This document shows positions 1 to 7,559 of a DNA stretch of 17,394 nucleotides, in pieces (within the stretch, counting starts at the first letter, position 1; each line of letters starts with the position of its first letter). The notes beneath the pieces are model-generated. The model was not told the DNA's origin. It searched no databases and saw only the letters and a list, made by a program, of their open reading frames with translations. The translations under genes were made by a program, and so were the position numbers. Source of the stretch: an uncultured Selenomonadaceae bacterium (lineage in GTDB: Bacteria > Bacillota > Negativicutes > Selenomonadales > Selenomonadaceae); contig CAJOFG010000061.1 in NCBI GenBank assembly GCA_905233965.1, positions 1-17,394 on the forward strand, read 5' to 3'.

Positions 1-1
1 T

Positions 2-1099
2 CTCACCGAAAGCGTTCGGCACAAAAAGGAAGAGTTTAAAAAAATTGCGGAAGTCGAAGTTTCAATCGTCGTTACCGATGAAGAAATTGATTTCCGGCTT
101 GAAAATGTCAAGGCATCGCACGAGCTTTTGATGAAGTTGAAAAACGAATCGCATCCCGGACTGATTATTTTTTCTTCCGGCTCGACGGGCGAAAGTAAAG
201 CCGCCGTCCATGATTTTTTGCCGCTCCTGAACAAATTCAAAATCGACAGGCGACCTTCACGGTGGATAATTTTTCTCCTGTTCGATCATATCGGCGGAAT
301 AAATTCGCTCTTCCACATTATTTCAAGTCTCGGTTGCGTCGTCACCGTCGAAAAGCGGACACCGGATGCCGTGTGCCGTGCCGTTGAAAAATATCGCGCG
401 GAAGTTTTGCCGACCTCACCGTCTTTTTTGAATATGTTGATTTTCAGTGAGGCTTACAAAAATTATGACTTGAGCAGTTTGAAAATGATTACTTACGGGA
501 CTGAACCCATGCCGGAAAATACTCTTTTGACTTTGCATAAATTATTCCCGGAAGTAAAATTACTTCAAGCTTACGGACTTTCGGAAGTCGGAATAACGAG
601 TTCACGATCGAAGTCGTCGGATTCTCTTTGGGTAAAAATCGGCGGCGAAGATTTTCAAACCCGCGTTATCGACGGTCTTTTGGAAATAAAATCCAAGTCC
701 GTCATGCTCGGATATTTGAACGCCGAAAGTCCCTTCACCGACGACGGCTGGTTCAAAACCGGCGATGCCGTACTCGTTGACGGGGATTATATAAAAATTC
801 TCGGCAGGAAGTCAGAGATGATAAACGTCGGCGGACAAAAAGTTTTTCCGGCAGAAGTGGAGAATGTTTTGCAACAAATGGAGGGCGTGGAAGAAGTTTC
901 CGTTTCCGGAGAAAAAAATATTTTGACCGGGCAAATGGTAACGGCGAAAGTAAAACTCTCCGGCGATGAAAGTTTGCGGGACTTCAAAAAGAGATTGAGA
1001 AAATTTTGCAAAGACAAATTGGAGAGTTTCAAAATTCCTCAAAAAATCGAATTGACGGAAAATTATTTGCACGGCGACCGGTTTAAAAAAATGCGTTGA
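2..1099 (+). CDS. AMP-forming acyl-CoA/acyl-ACP ligase, 5' end cut by window edge
   Basis: The frame is open from the first bases, so the N-terminus lies outside the window; 365 residues are visible. They belong to the adenylate-forming (AMP-binding, ANL) superfamily, which activates a carboxylic acid with ATP and passes it to a thiol. The visible core motifs are the phosphate loop SSGSTGESK (A3), YGLSEVG (A5), GWFKTGD (A7) and the hinge GRKSEMINVGGQKVFPAEVE (A8). The end, GDRFKKMR, stands where the A10 lysine motif (usually GKxxR) is expected. The next gene is a free acyl carrier protein starting 23 bases downstream, then a FabH-like ketosynthase, so the likely acceptor is the phosphopantetheine arm of that carrier (inference). 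The acid substrate cannot be read from the sequence. An in-frame TTG-ATG at 128-133 is too far inside the fold to be the real start. Confidence 0.85.
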   Translation, partial: LTESVRHKKEEFKKIAEVEVSIVVTDEEIDFRLENVKASHELLMKLKNESHPGLIIFSSGSTGESKAAVHDFLPLLNKFKIDRRPSRWIIFLLFDHIGGINSLFHIISSLGCVVTVEKRTPDAVCRAVEKYRAEVLPTSPSFLNMLIFSEAYKNYDLSSLKMITYGTEPMPENTLLTLHKLFPEVKLLQAYGLSEVGITSSRSKSSDSLWVKIGGEDFQTRVIDGLLEIKSKSVMLGYLNAESPFTDDGWFKTGDAVLVDGDYIKILGRKSEMINVGGQKVFPAEVENVLQQMEGVEEVSVSGEKNILTGQMVTAKVKLSGDESLRDFKKRLRKFCKDKLESFKIPQKIELTENYLHGDRFKKMR

Positions 1100-1122
1100 A
1101 TTTTGAAAGGAGAATTTTTTTG

Positions 1123-1359
1123 ATGAAGAAAGTAATTGAAATTTTGAAAGAGATAAGACCGGAATTTGATTTCACGAAGAGCGAAGATTTCATTGCCGAC
1201 GGCTACATTGATTCTTTCGACCTGATTACTTTTGTTGCGGCGTTGGAAAAAAATTACGGAATTAAAATCAAAGGTACGGAGATTGTCCCGGAAAATTTTT
1301 GCAACCTTGCCGCGATAACCGGACTTTTGAAAGGGCACGGCGTAACAGATGAAATTTAA
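1123..1359 (+). CDS. Free-standing acyl carrier protein
   Basis: This 78-residue acidic protein carries an acyl chain on a 4'-phosphopantetheine arm. The attachment site is Ser31 in the motif GYIDSFDLI, a variant of the usual D-S-L. The rest fits the four-helix carrier fold, including the helix after the serine (LITFVAALEKNYGI). The start at 1123 is chosen because AAAGGAGA at 1106-1113 lies about 9 bases upstream; an earlier in-frame TTG at 1096 overlaps the ligase stop codon and would lie upstream of that site. The 3' end overlaps the ketosynthase start by 11 bases, so the three genes are probably translationally coupled. The divergent sequence and gene company suggest a pathway-dedicated carrier rather than housekeeping AcpP (inference). 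Confidence 0.85.
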   Translation: MKKVIEILKEIRPEFDFTKSEDFIADGYIDSFDLITFVAALEKNYGIKIKGTEIVPENFCNLAAITGLLKGHGVTDEI

Positions 1360-2416
1360 TTACGGGAATAAAAAAATTACCGGAGTCCTCACGGTAATTC
1401 CGGCAAATTTTAAAACTTTCGATGAGGAAATGGACAATTACCAAGCCGATAAAGCACGGACAAAAAGATTGAAACTCGTCATGGGTTACGACCGGCATCA
1501 TATCGTCCGGGAGGGCGTTACGGTTTCCGATCTCTCCGTTTTCGGAATGGAATATCTTTTCGACAAAAAACTTTTGTGCAAAGATGAAATTGATGCGTTG
1601 GTTCTCGTCACCGAATCGCCGGATCATTTTCTTCCTCCGACAAGCAACATAATTCAGGGGCGGCTGGGTTTGTCGGAAAATATTTTGTGCCTTGACGTAA
1701 ATCAAGGTTGCGCCGGATATATTGTCGGACTCATGCAAGCTTGTTCACTTCTCGAACAGGACGACGTGAACAAAGTCGTTTTGATAAACGCCGACATTCT
1801 CAGCACAAAAACTTCAAAGGAGGACAGAAACAGTTATCCTCTCGTCGGCGACGCAATTTCAATCACGACGGTTGAAAAAACTTCGGAAGAAAATCCGATA
1901 TGCGGCGAAATTAAAATGGACGGCTCGCGCTCCTCAGCTCTCATGATTCCCGCCGGCGGATTCAAAATGCCGTCAACTCCGGAAACGGCAAAAATGCACG
2001 AGGACAAGGACGGCAACCGGAGGAGTTTGGACAATCTCGTAATGCAGGGGAGAGAAATTTTTCATTTCGTTCAAACTGAAGTACCGCCGCTTATTTTCGG
2101 TCTGTTTGAAAGACTCGGTATAAAAAAAGATGAGATTGATTGGTATCTTTTCCACCAGCCGAACAAATTCATGGTGGAAAAACTTGCCGACGAATTGGGC
2201 ATACCTTACGAAAAAATTCCTGCAAACATCGTCACGAATTTCGGGAACGCAAGCGGTGTTACCATTCCGATGAACATGACTTTCAACATCGGAGAAAAAC
2301 TTCTGAACGAAAAATTTAAAGTCTGTCTGTCCGGGTTCGGTGTCGGCTTGACTTGGGGCGCGATGGTTTTAAATATCGGAAAGATAAATTTTTGCGAAAT
2401 GACAGAGTTCCCTTGA
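1349..2416 (+). CDS. 3-oxoacyl-ACP synthase III family (FabH-like) ketosynthase
   Basis: The 355-residue thiolase-fold condensing enzyme has the complete KAS III triad: Cys121 in NQGCAGY, His269 in FHQPNKF and Asn300 in NFGNASGVTIP. Members join an acyl starter (from CoA or a carrier) to malonyl-ACP, or in divergent branches transfer an acyl group. It is longer than housekeeping FabH (about 317-330 residues) and its glycine-rich core segment reads GDAISITTV instead of the usual GDGAGAVVL, so it is probably a pathway-specific paralogue. It starts inside the carrier gene (11-base overlap). The stop is followed by about 100 bases and then a convergent purine gene, so it is the last gene of its operon. 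Substrate is unknown; roles in decorating a surface glycan or in a small polyketide-like product are both possible. Confidence 0.82.
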   Translation: MKFNYGNKKITGVLTVIPANFKTFDEEMDNYQADKARTKRLKLVMGYDRHHIVREGVTVSDLSVFGMEYLFDKKLLCKDEIDALVLVTESPDHFLPPTSNIIQGRLGLSENILCLDVNQGCAGYIVGLMQACSLLEQDDVNKVVLINADILSTKTSKEDRNSYPLVGDAISITTVEKTSEENPICGEIKMDGSRSSALMIPAGGFKMPSTPETAKMHEDKDGNRRSLDNLVMQGREIFHFVQTEVPPLIFGLFERLGIKKDEIDWYLFHQPNKFMVEKLADELGIPYEKIPANIVTNFGNASGVTIPMNMTFNIGEKLLNEKFKVCLSGFGVGLTWGAMVLNIGKINFCEMTEFP

Positions 2417-2471
2417 ATCGTCGGACGCGACTTTATTTTCCGATAAAATTTTTGTACATTACAATTTCCAC

Positions 2472-2503
2472 AAAAAAATACCCTCCGAATTTTTTGAAGG
2501 GTA
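2472..2503 (-). terminator. Rho-independent terminator of the purine run
   Basis: Read on the - strand, TACCCT and AGGGTA arms (2498-2503 and 2479-2484) form a stem around an A/T-rich loop, followed directly by seven T (complement of 2472-2478). It lies 15 bases beyond the IMP cyclohydrolase stop codon and marks the end of the leftward operon. On the + strand no T tract follows, so it probably does not terminate the ketosynthase operon efficiently. Confidence 0.75.
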
Positions 2504-2517
2504 CCGGAGAAATTATT

Positions 2518-3111
2518 TCACAATTTTTTTGCAAGGTAATCTGCAATCATCAAATCGTAGTCGGCGGTGTGGGCGAACGCCTCAGCCGCCAATTTTTTTC
2601 GGGTGTCGTAATCGACGCAACCGGTTTCCGCAACCATCTTTGCAATTTCTTCGTAAGTGTCCGGGTTTGTAACGACGGTGACGAATTTAAAATTTTTTGC
2701 CGCCGCCCGAATCATCGCCGGCCCGCCTATGTCGATATTTTCTATCGCGTCCTCAAGCGTCGCATTTTCTTTGCGAATCGTCGCTTTGAACGGATACAAA
2801 TTCACGACGACCATATCAATCGGCAAAATTTTATTTTCCTCCATTTGTTTGACGTGCTCCGGATTGTCGCGCACCGCCAAAATTCCGCCGTGAATTTTCG
2901 GGTTGAGAGTTTTTACTCTGCCGTCCATAATTTCCGGAAAACCGGTAACGTCGCTGACGTAAGTAACCGGAATACCGGCGGCGCGAATCGCCTTCATCGT
3001 TCCGCCCGTGCTGATAATTTCCACGCCGGAACGACTCAAAGATTTTGCCAAGTCCACCGCGCCGAGTTTGTTTGACACGCTGATTAAAGCACGTTTGATT
3101 TTAATTTCCAT
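2518..3111 (-). CDS. purH: Stand-alone IMP cyclohydrolase (N-terminal domain of PurH only)
   Basis: This 197-residue protein matches the MGS-like IMP cyclohydrolase domain, which closes FAICAR to IMP, the last step of de novo purine synthesis. Family landmarks are visible: ALISVSNK near the N-terminus, ISTGGT at 33-38, [17 protein letters not shown] at 62-78, VVNLYPF at 102-108 and [14 protein letters not shown] at 127-140. Ordinary bifunctional PurH is about 510-530 residues, with an AICAR transformylase domain after this one. Here the frame ends with TGA exactly at the domain boundary, with a terminator 15 bases on, and no transformylase sequence follows in any frame. The ATG lies 5 bases after purN, with GGGAGTGA overlapping the purN end as the ribosome site. 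The 10-formyl-THF-dependent step must be encoded elsewhere (inference). Confidence 0.9.
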   Translation of the reverse strand: MEIKIKRALISVSNKLGAVDLAKSLSRSGVEIISTGGTMKAIRAAGIPVTYVSDVTGFPEIMDGRVKTLNPKIHGGILAVRDNPEHVKQMEENKILPIDMVVVNLYPFKATIRKENATLEDAIENIDIGGPAMIRAAAKNFKFVTVVTNPDTYEEIAKMVAETGCVDYDTRKKLAAEAFAHTADYDLMIADYLAKKL

Positions 3112-3116
3112 TCATC

Positions 3117-3722
3117 TCACTCCCGATTTAAAATTTTTACTTTTCGTCCGTCGATTTTCAATTTCCCTTCGACGAACAATTTTATCGCCTTCGGATAAAT
3201 TATGTGTTCTTGTTCGAGAACGCGCGCCGCCAAAGTTTCTTCGGTGTCGTCGTCGCGAACTTCGACGGTCGCCTGCAAAATTACCGGTCCGGAGTCCGTC
3301 CCTTCATCGACGAAGTGAACCGTGCAACCGGAAACTTTCACGCCGTAAGCCAACACGTCCCGGTGAGCGTGCGCTCCGGGAAAAGCCGGCAACAGTGACG
3401 GGTGAATATTCATCAGTCGCCCGGAAAATTTTTTGACGAACTCCGGGCTTAAAATTCTCATGAACCCCGCCAAAATTACCAAGTCGATGCCGTCCAAGTT
3501 TTTCAAAATTTCTTTTTCAAATTCGGCGCGTGTTTCAAATTTTTTTCTGTCAACGCAGATATTTTTTATCCCGGCTTTTTCCGCCCGTTCGAGTGCTTGA
3601 ACTCCGGGCTTGTCGGTTATCACGACGGAAATTTTCGCCGGAAGGTCGCCGCATTGAATCGCATCGATTATCGACTGCAAATCCGAGCCGCGCCCCGAAC
3701 ATAAAACTGCCAACTCTGTCAA
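3117..3722 (-). CDS. purN: Phosphoribosylglycinamide formyltransferase PurN
   Basis: PurN transfers a formyl group from 10-formyl-tetrahydrofolate to GAR, the third step of purine synthesis. The 201 residues cover the whole family length. The catalytic trio is present: Asn105 and His107 in MNIHPSLLP, and Asp143 in DEGTDSGPVI. The N-terminal phosphate-binding loop reads VLCSGRGSDLQSII, and the folate-side segment LAGFMRIL is conserved. Translation probably begins at TTG 3722: GGTGGTGA at 3729-3736 sits 6 to 7 bases upstream and no ATG is available near the conserved N-terminus. It follows the lipoprotein gene by 22 bases and precedes the IMP cyclohydrolase by 5, so purN and purH are clearly co-transcribed. 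Confidence 0.93.
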   Translation of the reverse strand: MTELAVLCSGRGSDLQSIIDAIQCGDLPAKISVVITDKPGVQALERAEKAGIKNICVDRKKFETRAEFEKEILKNLDGIDLVILAGFMRILSPEFVKKFSGRLMNIHPSLLPAFPGAHAHRDVLAYGVKVSGCTVHFVDEGTDSGPVILQATVEVRDDDTEETLAARVLEQEHIIYPKAIKLFVEGKLKIDGRKVKILNRE

Positions 3723-3744
3723 ATAAATTCACCACCAAAATTTT

Positions 3745-5565
3745 TTATTTGAGCAAATTGTTTAATTCGTTCGCCGCCGTTTCATAGCGTTTGAAAGCTT
3801 CACTGCCGCGCCCGAATCCGGCTTTGTAACTTCCTCCGTTGCGCGAATCGTTTATCCCGTCAATCAATCCCTGCACCCGACCGATTTCCAAAGACAAATT
3901 TTCAAGAAGTTTCGATTTTACGTTTGCGTTCGGAATATTCGCGCCGGCAACTTCGTTGTGCAAAGATTGAATCCTTTCCTTCAATTTTATTGCGCGGTTC
4001 AAATGAGTGTCGTCCGCATTGGTGAACCGACTGTTTTGGCTGAGGTAAGAATTTATATCTCCGGCAAGCACGGCAATTTCATCGTTGTATTGATTTTTCA
4101 TGTTGACGAAAGAGCCGACGTCAGCCGGAGCGGCGGAAACGTCCGTGCTTTGCGAATTGTTTTTCATTTCGCCGGCAACATTTGTCGGCGCGGAATTTTC
4201 GCGGCGAACTTCGTTTCCGTTTTTGTCGAAATAAACCGTCGCAACAATTTGGTCGTCGTCGTTGTACTCAACATTAAATTCGTGGTAATTGAATCCGTTG
4301 ACGGAAATTTCGATTTTGTCGCCGCCGGTACCGTAATAAGACCGACCGGTTTCTCTGCGTTTCTCATCGTATTTGAAATGACATTCCGACGCGCCGAATT
4401 TGCCTGCCGCAACCGGGTTTCCTTCCTTGCCGTAGAAAATTATTTTGGAAATGTTTCCGAAGTTGTCATATTCAAACTCGACTTTAACCACGTTGTCGCC
4501 GAATAAATTTTTGTGTATCGGACTCGGCGAATCGTCCGTCGCATATGCCGAAACGGTTGCAATGTGACCTTGCGGCGTGTAAGTAAATTCCATTGAGGAA
4601 ACATTGCCCCATTCCTTTACGCCTTCAGCCTGTTCGTCTTTGCCGAGAAAAGAAATTTTCTTTACGCGATCCGTAACGCCTTCGTAAACGTAGCGGGTAA
4701 TTGCTCCGGCACTGACGGAAGAAAATGATTTCGTAAGTTCAAGCAAGATGTTGCTTTTATCTTTGAGCATATCGTCCGAACCGAAATGTTTAACTTCGAT
4801 GACGCGCCCCTTGTCGTCAAGTTTGGAAGTCGTCTTTGCAATTCCGTTCGTAGCGGCTTTAAGTGCGCCGTCTTTGCCGTAATTCGCAACTTCGGTTATC
4901 GCGCCGAATTTTTTATCGTAAGCCAAACGAATTTCATATTCGCCGAAAATATTCACGACGCGGTTGCCGTTCTCGTCGGCGAACCCGATTTTGGATAAGT
5001 TGTCGCCGTCGTAAGTGAAAAACATTTGCGAATAGCCGCGCCCGAAAGAAGATTGATTTCCGTCTTTGTCGTAAAGGTAAGCGGCTGAAGTTTCCTTTCC
5101 GTTCTCCGGATTTTTGTAGCCGATTGTGTACGCACCGTAATAGCCGGGAGTTGCCGCCATTCGCGTGTTCCGGAAATTGCAGCGCGTCTGTTTGTCGGTG
5201 TATTCAATCGTCACGGCGGAGAAAGTAAATTTCCGGTTAAGCGTGTCGGTCCATTCCGCGCTGATGGGAGTGCCGCCGTTCATCGCGGTGATTTTGTTCG
5301 GCTTTTTGTCCTCGTTGAACTCAACTTTGTAAACTGTGCCGGCACCTTCAAGGCGATCTTCTGCAAGTTTGTTTCGGACGAGGAAAACGCCGTTGGGTTG
5401 CATTTTCAAATCGCCGTAGTAACCGGGTTCTTTGAGAATTTCAAACTGTTGAGCCGGTTGATTCGCGGGGTCTGTTCCGGTTTGTGCTTTATCGTCGCCG
5501 CAACCGGTAAAAAGGAAAATGCAGGTGACCGCCAAAAAAATTTTTAACGCAAATTTTTTAATCAT
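3745..5565 (-). CDS. Secreted lipoprotein with YD-like repeats and helical C-terminus
   Basis: The 606-residue protein opens with a lipoprotein signal: basic MIKK, a hydrophobic run and lipobox LFTGC with Cys22, followed by a polar Gly/Asp/Gln-rich linker. About residues 180 to 455 hold diverged copies of a unit of the form xYDxxGxIxxVxYYGKDGxxV (for example EYDNFGNISKIIFYGKEG and EYNDDDQIVATVYFDKNG), resembling the YD repeats of Rhs-type proteins. The last 115 or so residues look alpha-helical. The ATG at 5565 is chosen over an in-frame TTG at 5574 because GGGAG at 5576-5580 is correctly spaced only from the ATG. It lies between purM (30-base gap) and purN (22-base gap) on the same strand, although nothing in it suggests a purine role. 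Function unknown; membrane anchored and surface- or periplasm-facing. Confidence 0.82.
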   Translation of the reverse strand: MIKKFALKIFLAVTCIFLFTGCGDDKAQTGTDPANQPAQQFEILKEPGYYGDLKMQPNGVFLVRNKLAEDRLEGAGTVYKVEFNEDKKPNKITAMNGGTPISAEWTDTLNRKFTFSAVTIEYTDKQTRCNFRNTRMAATPGYYGAYTIGYKNPENGKETSAAYLYDKDGNQSSFGRGYSQMFFTYDGDNLSKIGFADENGNRVVNIFGEYEIRLAYDKKFGAITEVANYGKDGALKAATNGIAKTTSKLDDKGRVIEVKHFGSDDMLKDKSNILLELTKSFSSVSAGAITRYVYEGVTDRVKKISFLGKDEQAEGVKEWGNVSSMEFTYTPQGHIATVSAYATDDSPSPIHKNLFGDNVVKVEFEYDNFGNISKIIFYGKEGNPVAAGKFGASECHFKYDEKRRETGRSYYGTGGDKIEISVNGFNYHEFNVEYNDDDQIVATVYFDKNGNEVRRENSAPTNVAGEMKNNSQSTDVSAAPADVGSFVNMKNQYNDEIAVLAGDINSYLSQNSRFTNADDTHLNRAIKLKERIQSLHNEVAGANIPNANVKSKLLENLSLEIGRVQGLIDGINDSRNGGSYKAGFGRGSEAFKRYETAANELNNLLK

Positions 5566-5595
5566 AGTTTTCAAGCTCCCGATTGTAAAAATTTC

Positions 5596-6228
5596 CTACA
5601 AAATTTCTCCGCCGAATTTAATCGTAATGTCCGGCGCGTTCGCTTTAATCGGTTTTTCGGCAACGCGACCGATTTTGTAAAACTCTTCGGAATTTGATTT
5701 GAGGTGCGCGGCAAATTCTTCGGCGGACTCTCCGTCAACGATTAAAATCATTCCGATACCGCAGTTGAAAGTCCGGAACATTTCGCGCCAATCAATGTTG
5801 CCCCACTTTTTGAGAAGTTTGAAAATTTCCGGCATCTTCCAAGTGTCCGCGTCAATTTCGACACACATTTTTTTCGGAACGGCACGCGGAATATTTTCGT
5901 AAAAGCCGCCGCCGGTTATGTGAACCATGCCGTGAAGTTTTTCGCCGAATTTTTTTATAATCGGCAAACAAGTTTTCGGATAAAGTCGCGTCGGTGTCAA
6001 AAGTGCTTCGCCGATTTTTTTGCCGCCGAGTTCCGGCAAAAATTCTTCACCCAAATATCTTTTCTTTTCAAAAACAATTTTCCGAACGAGTGAAAAACCG
6101 TTCGAGTGAAGTCCGCTTGACGGAAGTCCGATTAAAACGTCGCCGGGCTTTACGCGTTGTTCGGTTATCAGAGATTTTTTTTCGACGACCGACCGCAAAT
6201 CCTGCCAAGTCATATTCGCCGGGCGCAT
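5596..6228 (-). CDS. purM: PurM (AIR synthetase), C-terminal part of a frameshifted gene
   Basis: This frame carries the second part of phosphoribosylformylglycinamidine cyclo-ligase, which makes AIR from FGAM with ATP. Recognisable PurM blocks are [41 protein letters not shown] and [10 protein letters not shown]. The first residues of the open frame (upstream of about 6180) overlap the N-terminal part in another frame and are not homologous. True homology starts at VVEKKSLI, exactly where the other fragment loses homology after AGFAVG. Together the two parts would give about 355 residues, the normal PurM length. It is unlikely to be a separate gene: no ribosome site or sensible start sits before the homologous region. 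Confidence 0.85.
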   Translation of the reverse strand: MRPANMTWQDLRSVVEKKSLITEQRVKPGDVLIGLPSSGLHSNGFSLVRKIVFEKKRYLGEEFLPELGGKKIGEALLTPTRLYPKTCLPIIKKFGEKLHGMVHITGGGFYENIPRAVPKKMCVEIDADTWKMPEIFKLLKKWGNIDWREMFRTFNCGIGMILIVDGESAEEFAAHLKSNSEEFYKIGRVAEKPIKANAPDITIKFGGEIL

Positions 6229-6661
6229 AAAATCCGCTCATCTCCGCAGTTTCCCCGCCGATTAACGAGCAACCGGATTCTTTGCAAGCCTTCGCAACTC
6301 CCTTTACGACTTCCGCGACTTGTTTGGGATTTAATTTTCCGACGGCGAGGTAGTCCAGAAAAAATAAAGGTTCCGCGCCCTGAACGAGAATATCATTAAC
6401 GCACATCGCGACGACATCTTGACCGACCGTATCGTGTTTGTTGAGCATGAACGCAATTTTCAATTTCGTGCCGACTCCGTCGGTGCCGGAAACCAAAACC
6501 GGTTCATCGTATTCTTTGAGCGCGAAAAGTCCGCCGAACCCGCCCAAGTCACCTAAAACTTCCGGACGATAAGTTGCGCGAACGCTGTCTTTGATAAGCT
6601 TGACGGATTCGTTGCCGGCATCGATATTCACGCCGGAATTTTTATAAGTCATTCGTTCCAT
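6068..6661 (-). CDS. purM: PurM (AIR synthetase), N-terminal part of a frameshifted gene
   Basis: Residues 1 to 158 are the ATP-binding N-terminal domain of Pur[42 protein letters not shown], and [20 protein letters not shown]. After GFAVG (6188-6190) the frame runs into an unrelated basic tail that continues to 6068 and is not PurM-like. Homology resumes in the next frame with VVEKKSLI. Family members read VG-VVEK here, so the simplest explanation is loss of two bases in a GTGTC/GTCGTC-like stretch; a run of eight A follows immediately (complement of 6175-6182). The start ATG has TGGAGTGA upstream and lies 22 bases after the TPR gene. As written the gene cannot make a normal enzyme without frame correction or recoding. 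Confidence 0.88.
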   Translation of the reverse strand: MERMTYKNSGVNIDAGNESVKLIKDSVRATYRPEVLGDLGGFGGLFALKEYDEPVLVSGTDGVGTKLKIAFMLNKHDTVGQDVVAMCVNDILVQGAEPLFFLDYLAVGKLNPKQVAEVVKGVAKACKESGCSLIGGETAEMSGFYAPGEYDLAGFAVGRRKKISDNRTTRKARRRFNRTSVKRTSLERFFTRSENCF

Positions 6662-6683
6662 AAAAAATCACTCCAGAAAAATT

Positions 6684-7559
6684 TTATTTTTTGTCGTCGG
6701 ATTGAGTTTCCGTATCCGGCTCATTTTTTTCATCGCCGGATTTATTTTTCTCCTCTTTGAGTTTTTCCTTTTCCTCTTCGCGTTTCTTTTTTTCGCGTTC
6801 CTTTTTCAATTTTTCCGCCGCGTCCGGATCAATTTTTTCGAGATAATTTTCCGGAACGGAACGCGGATTTTTTTTCGACAATTCGTAAGCTTGCCGGTAA
6901 CTTTCCGTCGCCTTGTCCGTTTCGCCGAGTTCGTCGAAAATGTTTGCCTGAAGTTGATAAGCGACCGTCAATTTCGGTTCAATCGTCAACGCTTTATCAA
7001 TGTCGGCGAGAGCCTCCGACGTTTCGCCGCGCATATGCCGAACGTCTGCGCGATTCAAAAAGTTGAAAACATTTTCCGGATCTTCTTCGACGGCAAAATT
7101 TGTATCGTCAAGCGCGCCGTCGTAATCGCCGCAAATCGCTTTCGCCCTGCCGCGAACCGCAAAACATTCCGGAATGTCGTCCTGATTTTCGGCAAGAAGT
7201 GCGCGCTCAATTTCCTGCATGGCAAGTTCGCCTTTGCCGTAGTCGTTGTAAATGTCGGCGTTCGTCCGAAGTTTCTTCGCCGCATTTTTTTTTGCGTAAA
7301 TCGTTTCGGCTTTAATTTTTTTCAACTCTTCAAGTCGTTTCGTTTCCGCGTCGGCAAATTTTTTTCGCGCATCCGGATTTTCGTTTTCGTAAGCTTTGAC
7401 TACTGCCGCATGAATTTTTTCGCCGGCGTTCGTCTCGAAAGAAATTTCCCGAAGGTCTTTGTAAACTTCGTCGTCAGTCAAAAAATCCGTGATGTTCGCC
7501 GTGCCTTCCCGGAATTTCCAATAGTCCGGCGAAAGGTAATCGTGAAACGCCCGCGCCAA
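6684..7559 (-). CDS. TPR region with charged tail, 3' part of a frameshifted M48-TPR gene
   Basis: The 291 codons contain three to four tetratricopeptide repeats at about residues 96 to 235 (for example AFLNRADVR-like helices and EALADIDKALTIEP), a protein-interaction scaffold. They end in an exceptionally Lys/Glu/Asp-rich tail. The apparent TTG start at 7559 is not a real start: the same frame stays open upstream through a sensible segment (EIFESPFSGNGAVNAAKKAY) to about 7640, where it meets the M48 protease frame. Adding one base there joins both into a single protein of 604 residues. The whole would be a secreted M48 protease with C-terminal TPRs, the arrangement of envelope chaperone-proteases such as BepA (established for that family; orthology here is inferred). 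Confidence 0.75.
   Translation of the reverse strand: MARAFHDYLSPDYWKFREGTANITDFLTDDEVYKDLREISFETNAGEKIHAAVVKAYENENPDARKKFADAETKRLEELKKIKAETIYAKKNAAKKLRTNADIYNDYGKGELAMQEIERALLAENQDDIPECFAVRGRAKAICGDYDGALDDTNFAVEEDPENVFNFLNRADVRHMRGETSEALADIDKALTIEPKLTVAYQLQANIFDELGETDKATESYRQAYELSKKNPRSVPENYLEKIDPDAAEKLKKEREKKKREEEKEKLKEEKNKSGDEKNEPDTETQSDDKK

Noticed and set aside
2353..3075. 240-codon + strand frame crossing from the ketosynthase end into purH
   Set aside because: It overlaps the 3' end of the ketosynthase in another frame and the whole conserved IMP cyclohydrolase on the opposite strand, and it spans the terminator hairpin.
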